A stretch of 64,000 bases of DNA from Fasciola hepatica (GCA_948099385.1 CANUEZ040000113.1:11854501-11918500); one strand, 5' to 3'. Shown: positions 38,926-51,159, numbered from the stretch's first letter. The notes: a model not told the origin generated them from the sequence alone. Program-made: numbers and translations.

Positions 38926-40930
38926 TCATGGTACAGCGGTAAACAGTGGGGCAAGCCCCACTTACCACTGCCTTTCTCACCAAGTTGCATGCTAAATTAG
39001 AGAGTATGAATACACAAGATGGACAGAGAGTGGACCTACACGGGTGGGAAAAGGAAACAACGCCCTAGTAGCCAACACACGGAATACACAGTCTTACTGT
39101 ACAAACGTACACCGATCAGTCATTCTGATTCGATAGAAAGTGACAACACGATCACCACTGCTCGCGGTTCGCTGCCATATCCTTCAATGTCTCCAGCGGA
39201 TCTTTTGGGGCCCAACCATGAAGACGTGAAGCACCTACTTTTCCTAAGTCTGCTGTACATGTTCTCATTCCTCGCTGCCACGTCATCTGTTGACCTCCAT
39301 GTGGTCTCTTCCACTCCGTAGGAGGGACGGAGAATAGGACACGGTACGGTAGACGTGTGTTTGGCATACGTAACACGTGCCCCAACCAACGAAGTCTACT
39401 AAGCTGGATAAGCTGTGACAATACGTTCTCCGAATTAGTATCCAATACTCGATTTCTGACCTCAGCATTGCCTACTCGGCTAATCCAACCGATCTTAGAG
39501 ATACTACGTAAACATCGGTGGTCGAAAACCTCAAGACGACGAATATCTTCAGCAAGCAGACTCCAAGTCTCGCAACCATACAACAAAACTGAACGCACTG
39601 CAGCGCAGTATACACGACCTTTCAGCTTCAGTGAAATATCAGGTCGGCGCCACAAGTGCCTCAGTCCAGCGTACGCCACTCGAGCCTGAGATATCCGCGT
39701 GCTCACCTCCACTACGGTGCTCCCATCCGTCGCCACGCTGCTGCCGAGGCAGGTGAAGTGGTCGACAGCTGACAGCACCTGCCCATCGAGCATCAAGCTC
39801 GGAATTGTTGACGTCCAGTTTTGTAACATCACCTTGCACTTTGAAGGTGCAAAGCGCATGCCGAATGGAGCTACAGCTCTTTACGAGATTATCTAGTGCA
39901 CGCTGAGCATGTTCCGTGGATTCGAACAAGCAGACAACGTCGTCTGCGTAATCTAGGTCACACAGCTTTTCACTATTTCCTAGTTGGACGCCTACATCCT
40001 GAAGATTTTGCAGCGCACTGTTCATTATTTCGTCCATGACGAAGTTGAAGAGGAATGGAGACATAGGACATCCCTGTCGAACACCACTGGTCGTTTCGAA
40101 CCGACCGGATAGTTCACCGTAAACCCTAACGCGGCCAGAAGTATGAGAATACAATGATCTCATTATGTTCACGAACTTCTAGGGCACACATTTTCGATGA
40201 AGAATACTGAAAAGCTCTGCTCGATCAACTAAGAAAACCATCATTGTCGGTCGGTGGTGCGTGTGACGCGTTTTAAGTAGTCGGCGAAGAGTAAAAATCT
40301 GGTCGATGCATCCTCGACCTGGGCGGAATCCAGCCTGCTGTTTGCGGACATTCCTCTCGCCAGCCGATGTAAGACGGTGCAGTAGAATTGAGGCTAATAC
40401 TTTGGTGACTATCGGAATTAAGCTAATCCCACGATGGTTACTACAGTCATTGCGTATTCCCTTCTTGAAGATGGGAATAATCAACGAATCACTCCATATT
40501 AGCGGAACACGCTCCTCCTTCCAAATGTCACGGAGCAAAGCGGTAAGTGATTTTATCAAAACATTCCCACCCAGTTTGAAAAGAACTGGGGGAAGTTCGT
40601 CGGGACCTGCCGCTTTCCCTCGCTTTAGTGACGGAATGCATGACTCTACTTCTACCTCCGATGGGGGCTCAAGTGATACCACCCAAGGAGTTGCAGTTGT
40701 TGATACAGGAGTAACCACACTAGCGTGCGGCCAGCTAAACTGTTCCTTGAAATATTCGGCCCAACGGTCAAGCCTCTGCTGTTTGCTATGGATGGGTTCT
40801 CCATTCCTATCGCAAATCGTTTCACTGGCTCGAGGCAACCATCTGCAAAGCGCATTCAGTCAGCGAGGAACGAGAACCGTCACACACCGACAACGTATGG
40901 TCATATTGTGGCGAATTTACTGTATCTCGG
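38926..40930 (-). mobile_element. RTE-type LINE copy 3, best preserved
   Basis: On the minus strand the polymerase is nearly continuous. The linker and fingers are at 40179-40838 (RWAEYFKEQFSW; GKAAGPDELPPVLFKLGG; HRGISLIPIVTKVLAS; QQAGFRPGRGCIDQIF). The palm is at 39639-40172 (GVRQGCPMSPFLFNFVMDE; YADD at 39939-39950) and the C-terminal part at 39152-39859 (RFAPSKCKVMLQNW; YGCETWSLLAEDIRRLEVFD; RLRWLGHVLRMP; GGQQMTWQRGM). Defects: an in-frame TAG at 40179-40181; a loss of about eight codons around motif A, which removes its catalytic Asp (FLVDRAEL remains where FLD-x-xAAFDSVDRAEL is normal); and a frameshift near 39870. The endonuclease is missing. The 3' end is an ATG-type repeat (minus strand of 38926-38939) that abuts the LTR fragment. 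Confidence 0.85.
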
Positions 40931-42404
40931 GAACATTACATCAGTAAAGTAACCACGTAGTGTAAACTTGCTTCAAATCATCAACCGTATTTTTGGGTTA
41001 TAAATATCATAAAATATCATTCTGTTTTACAGAATGGAATGACAAATTCCGTAAAGTATAATCGAATATCTCACCTGCCCAAGGTAAAGATTATCTGTAA
41101 CAACCAGATACAGTTGACTGCATGATATGGTACGGTAGGTCAGTGCTTATGTAATCTGCATTTACTGGGAGCTGGTGGGTGTGGGTTTTAGTTTTTTTTT
41201 GTGTCCCCGTAGAAGTTTTGTTCGTGGCTAAATCGGATTCGCCTAAAGCAACGTATTTGCCACTGATTGAAACGATTTGGTCATGCGACCGGCTATTGAC
41301 TGTTAGATTCACCCAACGTCACGTGACTACGAATAACTCAGACTTGAACTGTAACTGTTTGACTTGTTTCAAATCAGTTTCACCTGTAGCACTGACGGTA
41401 AGCAGATAAAGATGTGCTTATCAGCTAACAAAATTTTATGCAACGTGTTTTTTTACTTGGTATTTCGTGAGGAATAAACATCACCGTTAGTATTTTTTAT
41501 TTCAAGGCAGTCATTATTTACGATAGTGAAGATTTGACACAGATATGAACTTTCGCTGCTGCAATATCCATTATTAACTTGGTTTTCTTCGCTGAAGGGC
41601 ACCATTTGTCATGACAGTTTGACGAATTTCCTTTTAGAGATGTAAAACATGAATTAACCTTAGAAAATACATTCGCCAATGTTGGACGCAAGACTGATCG
41701 ATCATTCCAGGACTGGTCTGATGGGTTCCACTCTCATAATCCGGGCTATTTTTACGGGACAAAAGTTAACTGGAAAAACATGTTCGCGCTGAGGATGAAC
41801 TGGGAGCAAATCCAGTTAGCACCCTTTCGGTAACCCGTCCAGACCACAAGGTTTATCACATTTAGTCCTGATTAATTAGCTCCTCATCTACTTCAGTGGG
41901 ATAAATCGTTTATAGGTTCGTGTCCTTATGCAACCTTTGTTTAACTTTAGTGCGGATTGCAGAACCCCCTGATCTCGATGACATATCTGTCGAGTCAACT
42001 AATTCGCTTCACCTCAGCTAGGCAACGTAACATTTGGTTGTCAGTTCCCATACGTAGCTTTTGAACTGTTCGTGACAATTACGGTCACTGTCCCTTCGCA
42101 AATTTCTGAAAGGAATAATAAAAGATCAAGCAAACTAAAATAGTAGGGAGTGAACTTAAAATGACAGTATCAGTTACAGAAAGAAAAAATACAAAAACAC
42201 AATTCGGTCGGGGCACTATAATCCCTTATCTGGTCTGTTGGACTATACACAGGAAACTAACGCGCGCAGTCCAGTGGTTACGGACTTTTTACTGCCTTTC
42301 TTTCGTATCGCGACCGGTAACTCTCACTCATCCTCCAACAACTGCCAGTCTCTGAGAAATTCATACGACAAAAAAGCCTATCTGAAGGGGGTGGGACATA
42401 CATA
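40931..42404. other. Unassigned stretch
   Basis: No family recognised; open frames under 80 codons. Confidence 0.4.
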
Positions 42405-42500
42405 AAATGTTCCTGGGAACCGCTTTCTGGTATGCTAGAGTGATTGATCTAATGGTTCGACTCCTGCGTCTAGTACTCCGCATCCAGCCTCATTATTACT
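42405..42500 (+). repeat. B-box-containing patch
   Basis: GGTTCGACTCC at 42454-42464 is a good RNA polymerase III B box, and TGGTATGCTAGAGTG about 25 bases before is a weak A box. The spacing is short, so this is only a possible tRNA-derived remnant. Confidence 0.25.
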
Positions 42501-43532
42501 ACCGACCTGGAAAACATGCAAACATCAACAGTCAGGTTGATTGACCCTTTAGTGCGGAAAAAATGATTTATGGGGAAACCGAAAAGTTCCAAGACTTCTA
42601 AAACGTATACTCATGGTAAGTGTAACGTCCTTAGGACATGAGAATGAAGATCAAGCCGTCATTTTTATTGTTTCCTTCCATTTTTCTTCCCACCATTAGT
42701 GTTTCTACATTCTTGACTCAGTCTGTTCCCGTTTTCTTCACTATCGTTTGCACCGCAATGGCTGTTTGTTCAATCACGTCAACGTGACCGAACCTTTCCC
42801 GATCATCTTAATCCTTTGTCTGTGCCGAGTTCGTTAAACTTGAACGATTGTCGGACGATTTACCCAGTCCTGTTCTTTGGTCTTGTGATTGATGACCGTT
42901 GAGATTTTCACTTTTATTTGTCTCACCTCAATTTTGTCCTGAATGCATCATTTTTACTAAATGGATTTCAAGTCAAGGATTCGCTGTGAGTAACTCAGCC
43001 AACTCGATAAGGGAGCTGCAGTAAACCTAATCTGATTGGGAAATAGAATTTCAGTGTGTACTGCAAAACTCGACTGTGAATTAAGGATATACGGCTGTGT
43101 TGTGATATGCCTTTTGAAGGGGACTGGCGAAAAAACCAGAAAAGGAATTCCCTACATAAGAATCAAGGGTGACTCAGTGTGAAAAACACTTCCGTGGTTG
43201 TAGAGATACACGGCTACGTTCGTGAACTCTCCGCGGGAAGAAATACAGAACAACTGGGCAGATCGAGATAGTGTAGGTATAAAACGGTCCACCGGGCAGC
43301 GATTCAACTGAACTGTAGTGCAGTGCGGTCACGGTACGAATAGTAAATCATGAAGCCTTCTAGCTAACATGAAATGATAGTTTCAGCCACAAACTAAGAA
43401 TATGATTTGCAGTGGAATATACAAAAGAATTACCAACGTCAAAGTACAAATAGATGAACCTGGAGAACGACAGGAGAGACATGTGTCAGCCTGAACGATT
43501 AAACCTAGCAATAGGTTTTATCCGTACCTGAG
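42501..43532. other. Unassigned stretch
   Basis: Nothing supported. Confidence 0.4.
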
Positions 43533-43635
43533 ATGTGTTCGGTGGTTTGACGGTGTAGTACACTGATAGCGGGGCTGGGGTTTAGGGGTCAAGCCTCCAA
43601 AGGGTGGCTCTTATGCATGGAAGAAGCATTCGGGA
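43533..43635 (+). mobile_element. SINE-like family S, copy 2
   Basis: Homologous to the minus strand of 30785-30875: GTGTTCGGTGGTTTGACGG, GGGGCTGGGGT, GGGGTCAAGCCTCC and AGGGTGGCTCTTATGCATGG, in the same order and spacing. Both copies are diverged, so the family is old. Confidence 0.55.
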
Positions 43636-45119
43636 ACTTCTTCTGACAATGGAAATGCCCAATTCTAGGGGAGCTGAGTCAGGAAAATAAAAACTAAGAG
43701 CCTATGCAACATAAATCGTAAAACCTAAGTACAAATTATGTCGTTGCATCAGAAGCGAAGAGAACAGGTTACAAATATTCCAAGCTCCCGAGAGTGGAAT
43801 CAGAGTTATGCAACATACAGCGAGGATTAAACAATATCAAATTTAGTCAGCACCTAAAGAATAAGCCCTATGTATAGTCTTCGTTCAACGTTATGCTGGG
43901 GCACAAAGCCTTTAATATAGATTAAATATCGATCATTTTCGCTAATTCACTTCACTATCATCTAATTTTCATGGACACTTTAACAATACCTTTTTACTTT
44001 GTTTTATTTACATTATTTTGCCTACTAACAAGCATCTTAGTAGAAAGTTGTTGATTCTGACCTCCCCAAGGTGTCTACGGTATTTTTGTGCGCAGTGTAC
44101 AAAGAACTAGCCACACCTAGAAAACATGAAGATGGGTAGACTAGATTCCTGGGGAGCAGACTCAGATTGCTGTGAACAAAGTCAGTTCTGAATACTGGAA
44201 ATTTCACCTGTCGTGTATATCGATCAGCTCATTAAATTTGGCATGTTTCTGAGGGGACATCAAAACACGAAATCAGGCCCCTCTTGTATTCAACAAGAAT
44301 ATCACATTGTTGTCTCATAATATTTGAAAATTTCTGTCCTCTAGTATGTATGGTTTACGTGCAAATATAAAGCACAACGGTCGCCCTTCTCCCTTGATTT
44401 CGATAACTACAATCTGCATACTCTCTTGATTAATCACTTCTTGAGGAAACCTGCAGACATGTGTGATGTAGGTGCAAAAACCAGGAACTATGGTTCCTTT
44501 TCGATCAGTCAAGACAAATGAGTTGCAACTGTTTAGTTTAACTCGTTTGTTCACCAACCAAAAACCTCTGTGCATTGGTGTGAGCTACCACCTCGCAGAT
44601 GCCGTGACGACGGGCTGTACCTTGACGTGATGGGATGATCTACGAGCCTCCATGATACTAACAGCCATACAGGATGGTTTCCCTAAGTCAGAGATTCAAT
44701 CTTATCAGACAGGTCAATGAGAAGGGGCCAAAAAAGTTCAGCATATATGAGTCAATTATTGGGCAACACTAGGGTCAAGACACTATGCCTTCCCAGATGA
44801 CACTCCTGCGATTAATTACAGAGGGAAGCAATTCACCCTACAAAAACCCTCACTAAATGGACATAGGAATGGAGTGATTGGGGTTTCTGTTAACAATTGG
44901 AGAAGTCAGCGCACCACACCAGAAACCATTTCTCGTTTGAGCTGGGCGCCATCCGCCGAAATGGTACTGCCCGACCACTTTCCCCATTACCCCGCTGAGT
45001 CCACGGGGAATGAGGACCCGCATAGTACCCCTTAGAGAAGACCCAGGCTAGTTGCAAACTTTTCTTATTGACTTCAGTCTCTTATACCAATGTTCGGTAT
45101 GCTTTTTGCATCTTCATAC
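43636..45119. other. Unassigned stretch
   Basis: Open frame 44315-44575 (-, 86 codons) has no recognised domain. The last 200 bases may contain very worn RTE sequence ahead of copy 4, but I cannot align it with confidence. Confidence 0.35.
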
Positions 45120-45780
45120 TGTCAGATGTTGTTGTAGAATTGGTATGACTCAACACTAAACCTTACGGGTATCTGGGGTGAAAACAGACTAAGCAGATAA
45201 GCTCTACTGTCTAGGCAGTTGCACTTCACTTGGAGGTCCAACATAAGAGGAAATGGCTGTATGCGAAAGGCGCATTTTGCTTTTGTCAACGTCGACCATC
45301 TGTGGCGTCGACGTGACATCCTCTAATCTAAACAGATTAAGGTGGCTGAGACCTGTGTTACGCATGCCCACCAATCGATTTCCTCGGCGTAGGCTATTCT
45401 CCGAGACAGGTAGTGGTTGGAAGGTAGGTCGAGGCGGTCAGCCCATAACATGGCAAGAAGCTATGAAAACCTTGACCAGTGGACTTGCCCAAGTAGGACT
45501 TGCGAGACTTCCGGGTTGGGGTACACGTGATCCGCCTACCGAACGGTTGGAGATGTTAAGTGGCATGGCTAGGTGTCGAGGCCAATGGCGTAGCTGCATT
45601 CGGACTCTTTCTTTGTCTTCATGACTTCCGCTTATTAATTTGATTTTCGGATCTTCACACTATGCTTCCATTCTCTCCTCCCTTTACTGGACGATGGTGG
45701 AAGGTAGCAACCGAAACCAGAGCACAGAAGTGCAAGGTTAGTGGTTGTATAAACTGAAACTGATACTGAAACTGACCAAG
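45120..45780 (+). mobile_element. RTE-type LINE copy 4, 3' end
   Basis: A shifted frame at about 45261-45323 gives RKAHFAFVNVDHLWRRRDI, the segment after motif C in RTE polymerases. An open frame to 45624 then gives LNRLRWLRPVLRMP, GGQPITWQEAMKTLTSGLAQ and GMARCRGQWRSC, the normal RTE C-terminus ending at its own stop. The segment between these two parts is deleted. The 3' untranslated part (45625-45780) matches 4930-5090 and the minus strand of 61012-61180, and ends in ACTGAAACTGATACTGAAAC. Confidence 0.8.
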
Positions 45781-45825
45781 GATCGAGTGTACCCTGGTGT
45801 TGTGTCCGTGATCAGCGTAAAACAA

Positions 45826-46140
45826 TACGCACGTACATAAGTGGGAAAGCAAACCAGTGAATGAACTATAGACAAGAGCAAGCAGCACATGCGATCGAGT
45901 ACGGTCATGCAGGGCCGCTCAGTAGTTATGAATCAAGAAGCACGTACGGCTCAGTGCCAAAGTCTGTTTGGTCAGAGCAAGCCGTCCGTGGCAGGGGTAA
46001 AGTCACATGATGTGCACACGTGCATGCATGCGCGTGTGACTAGTCGTGCCAGCGAACAAGCATTAATCAATAGGCAATCAGATTAGAGTCATTCTGTTAT
46101 CGATCCAAACGCCGATAAAGCCACACAACACCTGGTTCAT
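45826..46140. repeat. Diverged repeat shared with 55-57 kb
   Basis: 46070-46135 matches 57023-57090 (GGCAATCAG, GAGTCATTCT, TTATCGATCC, GCCACACAAC in order). 46002-46040 shares AGTCACATG and CGCGTGTGA with 55823-55850. The segment may be part of an LTR-type element, but its ends are undefined. Confidence 0.45.
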
Positions 46141-47143
46141 AAACACGGACACTGCTGATGACAGGTAAGCGAATATTATAGGTATCCAAACACCGATTTT
46201 TTCGTAGCATTGGTCGAATCTGGTCGTTTAGAGTATTGGGTATGCGAAACAAACCATGGAGGAAACAGCAAAGCCCACGAGTCTGAAGTATCTAGCAAAT
46301 GAGTTGTACATGTTCTCAGATAGGATTCCTCTGCGCGCACCGTTCGGTGAGGCTGGTAGGAGTTTCGGTGTCAGTCCATGACACGGAGGAAAGGTGTTGA
46401 AGAAACGCGTTCAGTTATAGAGTGACTCGCAGGGAACTGATAACCCGGTTAGTCAAAAAGACGAATTGTCCAAAGTTTGGGTGTATTATAAGAGGAAATT
46501 GAAACACTGTACGGTGACTCATCCCATTTGCTAATGATCCTGTAACAGTAACCGGCAGTAGACCAACGGCAACTTCGACAGGGCTTGACTAACAAGGAAA
46601 GCAGACACAAAAAGAGCTTCGAAGCAAGTCACAGTAACAATGGGAGGGTGGGAAGTTATACCATCGAAATGAACTGATCAGAGATAAGAGGCGGATTAAG
46701 CACGCAAATAAAGGCAGTGAATGATGGAATGAAGGAGCATTAGCACAGTGAGGAGGTCTCTACACTAAAGGAGGCTGGCTGGTGGCGGATATTTATAGGA
46801 AAAATAAAAGAAGTTCAGATCGTAATAGCAGTCAAACCGACGGGCGGAATCGGGAACCGGTCCAATTCAGTGCCAGGGAATAGTGTAGACATAGACAAAA
46901 GAGGGAAGACAGATTTGGATGGCAGGTGTCAATGCTATGATAGTGACAGGGGAATCACAGAAAAATTCATCCTAGAAGAGACGAGGAGTGGATAGAACAA
47001 ATAATAGTGTACGGCAAAAAAAGGAAAAAAGAATCACAGCACTTTGTCTATGTTTACTATTTCTTTTATTGTGTTCTTCTCCCCTCTCCTGTTTTTGTAG
47101 TGGTTGTTGCTACGTCGGAATTGTGCTTCATTTCAAACTGGTA

Positions 47144-47144
<1 letters not shown>
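46141..47144. other. Unassigned stretch
   Basis: Purine-rich plus strand, no gene or repeat recognised. Confidence 0.4.

Positions 47145-47219
<75 letters not shown>
47145..47219. repeat. AT microsatellite upstream of the transporter gene
   Basis: About 75 bp of uninterrupted TA repeats, 570 bp before the transporter start codon. Confidence 0.95.
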
Positions 47220-47221
<2 letters not shown>

Positions 47222-47523
47222 GAGACAATTTCAAAGTTAACATTTAAGTCTTCGATACCCTAACAATAGTGGTTGAGTAAAATTCAGCCATTATCATTGA
47301 CTTATTCGTCTTTACTGGATGATTCTGTCAACGAAAAGCCACACAGTAGTAACGGTTATGTTTTATTTTTAGGGCTCCATTTATTACCTGAAATATCTCC
47401 ACTTTACTTAAAAAAGATCGATTTATCACAGCTCTTTTACCCTATTTTAGGTAACAACCTTCCCGGGAGATCATTTGTTGCAAATTAACGAGTCACAAAC
47501 ACTTTAGGAAACCATCGACGTGA

Positions 47524-47767
47524 CCAATATATTTTAATCACATGACAGTACATCTGTTTTCCCAGTCGCCAATCAACCAATCCGTAACCCGTGCTTGTAG
47601 TGCATTCCTTTGGCCGCCTGCTTATTGGTCCGTTCCGAATGACCTTGTGCACCTCAAAGCAAACCAATCAACACTAGGTCTGCACTAGCTAAGATGACAT
47701 TCATTGCTATCCATACAGGCTGACAGGGAAGTGTTTTGCTCACAGTTCTCAGTCTTCGAAAACCAAT
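47524..47767 (+). promoter_or_regulatory. CCAAT-box cluster, likely proximal promoter
   Basis: Six CCAAT pentamers lie in 244 bp: plus strand at 47524, 47569, 47577, 47664 and 47763, and one reversed (ATTGG) at 47624-47628. No convincing TATA box is seen before the start codon. Such clusters are bound by NF-Y in animals; use as a promoter here is an inference from position, 25-270 bp before the coding region. Confidence 0.45.
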
Positions 47768-47791
47768 TTTAGTGAGGATACACATTCAAAA

Positions 47792-49540
47792 ATGAACTAC
47801 AACCCAGATGCAGGAACAGCAGCCAGTTCAGATAATCCTGTGAAGCAACATGATGGAAAGGATTTCCATACGGAATTACATACCATAAACGTAGATCATA
47901 TACTGGAACATGTGGTTAAACCCTGTGGTTTGTGGCAATGGTCTGTCGTTTTATTACTAGCATGTGGAAGTTGTTCAATGGTTACATTCCCCGTGTATGC
48001 AAACTCAGCCTCAGCGCATCGATGCGCAATGGAACCGCACATAGAAACGTATATTCAGAATCACACACACAATTTGACTTTCACACAAATTGCTTCTCTC
48101 ATAGGTCCCTGGCATGAGGGAAATCACGGTTTAAAACATAATGAATTCGGCTGTTTTCGTTATCAACAAGAGTGGATTAATTGGACTCAAACCGATTTGG
48201 ATATTATGTTTCAGAATAACATATCGAACGGGACTCAAATGGAACCTTGTCCGCTTGGATATGTGTTCGATTCTGATCCGAAAAAGTACCCGGAAAATGT
48301 TGTTCGTGAGTTTGAAACAGTGTGCCACAATGCTTGGCTAGTTCCACTGGGAACGTCCATATTTATGTGTGGAATGAGCTTGGGATTTATGTCCGGTGGT
48401 TGGTGCGCGGGAAAACTTGGGCGTCACCGCACTATAACCGTATGTGCCCTGCTCGAAATTGCCTCGGCTGTGTGGACTACTTTGTCGCCAAATTATACCA
48501 ACTACATTATTTCTCGTTCAGTTATGGCCATGTTTGCTACAGCAAAAAACTCAGTAGCCGGTATTTTATTAATTGAGCTTACCGTGGCCCGATATAGGTC
48601 CACGTTTAAGACTATACAAACTCTCGGGCTAGCATTTTTTCACCGTTCCTTGCTAGCACTATGGGCCTATTATATCCCGAATTGGCGATGGTTAAATGCG
48701 ATAGCCATGGGACCAAGTATATTGAGTTTGGCATACATTTTTTTCTTGCCTGAATCACCTCGATGGTTGTTATCACAAAAACGTGTGACGGACGCCATTA
48801 ATGTTTTACAAAAAGGATATAACATTAACAATATGGGGAAAAACAGAGAAGAATTTCACCGGTTCATACAGCAACAACAAAAGCCACAAGAGGAGGAAGA
48901 CTTCCTAGCTGATAAACCCAATACGAAATCCGGGGAACAAGGCTTACGGATTCAAAAACGAATGGCTAAAACGGAGCTAATTCGAACTACTCTATTGAGT
49001 ATATTCATCATGTTCGGCGTGACCTTGAGTTTCACCGGGATTATATTTTACTCACGTATTGTTCGTGGCTATGTCTATTTGATAGGATTTCTAAATGCAC
49101 TTATGGCCGTGCCCGGGACAGTATTGTTCATGCTATTGTATCGTTATTTTGCTCGGCGAAAATACCCCCTGCTCACTTTGTGTGCCATAGCTGGCGTGAT
49201 TTTGGCATTCTCGGCATTGTACACAATGATTATTCAACCAGAAAATGACATCATCTTGACAGTCGGTTCAAATATGGCATTTGTTCTCATTTTGTCCTCC
49301 TTGTGTATGGGAAATATGTATATACCCGAACTGTTCCCCTCACTTTGGCGAAGTCAAGGTCATGGCACAGTGATGGGTTTGGCCCGCGTCGGGGGGATTT
49401 TGTGCGCGTTCGTCAATGAACTGGACCGTGTTGTTATGCATGGGACACCAATGCTTCTCTATTCCATTGTGTTGATCTGTGTGGCGATCATTTTGCTATT
49501 ATTACCCGATACCAAAGGGGAAAATCTTCCCGATCGATAA
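47792..49540 (+). CDS. SLC22-family organic ion transporter, intronless
   Basis: A 582-residue major-facilitator transporter expected to move organic cations, anions or carnitine-like solutes across the plasma membrane; the substrate cannot be told from sequence. Residues 1-46 are cytosolic, and helix 1 spans about 47-70. A large outer loop (71-180) follows with cysteines at 78, 121, 153 and 178 and five N-glycosylation sequons (N90, N94, N130, N143, N146). Helix 2 leads to the loop AGKLGRHR (206-213), the MFS G-x-x-x-D/G-R-R-type motif. PESPRWLL (320-327) after helix 6 is an SLC22/sugar-porter signature. A hydrophilic loop spans 328-396. Helices 7-12 follow, with PELFPSLWRSQGHG (512-525) and LPDTKGENLP (571-580). 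The length fits the family (about 550-600). The ATG has A at -3 and no in-frame upstream ATG competes closely. There are no introns or stops, so this is an intact gene or a functional retrocopy. No canonical AATAAA was seen within 150 bp downstream. Confidence 0.9.
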   Translation: MNYNPDAGTAASSDNPVKQHDGKDFHTELHTINVDHILEHVVKPCGLWQWSVVLLLACGSCSMVTFPVYANSASAHRCAMEPHIETYIQNHTHNLTFTQIASLIGPWHEGNHGLKHNEFGCFRYQQEWINWTQTDLDIMFQNNISNGTQMEPCPLGYVFDSDPKKYPENVVREFETVCHNAWLVPLGTSIFMCGMSLGFMSGGWCAGKLGRHRTITVCALLEIASAVWTTLSPNYTNYIISRSVMAMFATAKNSVAGILLIELTVARYRSTFKTIQTLGLAFFHRSLLALWAYYIPNWRWLNAIAMGPSILSLAYIFFLPESPRWLLSQKRVTDAINVLQKGYNINNMGKNREEFHRFIQQQQKPQEEEDFLADKPNTKSGEQGLRIQKRMAKTELIRTTLLSIFIMFGVTLSFTGIIFYSRIVRGYVYLIGFLNALMAVPGTVLFMLLYRYFARRKYPLLTLCAIAGVILAFSALYTMIIQPENDIILTVGSNMAFVLILSSLCMGNMYIPELFPSLWRSQGHGTVMGLARVGGILCAFVNELDRVVMHGTPMLLYSIVLICVAIILLLLPDTKGENLPDR

Positions 49541-51159
49541 CCAGTTCGATTTCCATCCATTCACGAGGAGATAATAATCATTTTCACTGGTTTTACGTCC
49601 TGAACAATACATTTTCGTGGCACATCCCCTTTCGACATGAAGAGGTGATATAAATTTTTAGATTCTAATTTATATTCCAAATACAGAATTCACAATTTGT
49701 AATTTGTTTTTTTTCTCCGAATACTCTTGTTGAGAAAACCAAAGTCAAGATTGGTTTATTGGATTATTTGATCACTTCAAATAGTTCACTATCGATGAGG
49801 CTTCGATTACGGGAAGAACGGACTTGAAAATACTGAGATACGCTACCACCGTTGGTAAGCAGCAATCCACTATCGTCTTGCTCGTTACCACTCCTGACCT
49901 ATTGGGACCTCATGTGATTCTCTGTCATTCCAAGTCTCAGGGTCAGGTTGTTGGTTATCGTTAATAACGCGGTGGGCCTTTGTGGCTATGGAGTATACCC
50001 ATTCCACTGCACTCAGGCGTAAGAATGGAATGAAAAAGTGTATGTATTTGGTCAGACGAGACCACGAGCATTTGATCGATTATCACGTCAGACAATAAAT
50101 CGTTTTAAAATGAACCAGTATGTAGAAGGCATGAAAAAAAACCATGCGAGCAAAGAGGACTCGTGAGTTTGTGTGCGTTCATGAATGAACCCATGATAGC
50201 AACATTATGTGTACTAGTGTCTTTCCCTTTTTTAATTTGGCGCCTTGGTCATCTAAAGGCATTGTGGAATGTGGGAGAAATTGATGGCAAGTACGACGGA
50301 AAATGACAAACTTCAAATCTACGATGACTGTCAGTCGAACATTATTATTAGTATTTGCACTAGTATTAGTATTGGTATTAGTACTAATCACTGGGCGTGG
50401 TGCTTCTATCCACTCACTATTTTCCCTTGTTTCTTGCAAAAAGAGAATAACGCATGAGCAAATCGTCAGAAAGTGTTAGGATACTGTATGACTGAACAAC
50501 ATGATAGTTCAAGAGAAAATGGAAATAGAACGAAACACGAGAGCTTCCAATCGGGTCGCGTTCTTTCCCCGGTGAGTTAGTTGACTGGTAAGGTACCAGT
50601 TCACATGGTTTGTTGGTTTTCACATCATTCCTAGAACTGCCAACCGATTGTGCGTTGGACTAGAGTGAACATGTTGCACACAGGCAGATGGATTGGACAA
50701 CACGGCTTGAAATATTCACGCTGAACTACATGTTCTTTCGTCGTTTCTTTGCCTTTTCGTATTATTTCTCATCCTCACATGATAATTTCCAGTACGAAGC
50801 CGATGGAATTGATCTCAAAAATGACGGCATGATAGGAACGTACTGAAAGTCATTTTTGCTAACTTTGCGGTGATCAGAAGGAAAAACGGTTACTCTACTC
50901 ATTGGAACAATATAGAGAGTTCAACTGAGCAGATTTTGTGTTGAAAGTACTTCTTAACTGGAAATCACCACACACATGACCCAGAAACGATGCGGCAACG
51001 CTGAGCACTGACGGGAATACCGGTAGTGTCTCTTTCAAGTAGGTTTTGGTAACTCCCTCGGCGTTCTCTGTCGGATTTAGGTAAACGGGAACTACGTGTT
51101 CAGTAGACAGTTCAAATTGCGTTTTATGAGACTCAACCAAAGTGGTTATTTCGGGACGT
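49541..51159. other. Unassigned stretch after the transporter
   Basis: Includes the 3' flank of the transporter. A small TAT/TAG-rich tract (50341-50385) is present. Open frame 50895-51140 (-, 81 codons) may belong to the gypsy remnant just beyond, but I see no diagnostic motif. Confidence 0.35.

Noticed and set aside
46988..47263. 91-codon frame with a hydrophobic Tyr-Ile run
   Set aside because: The run is a translation of the TA microsatellite; no other support for coding.
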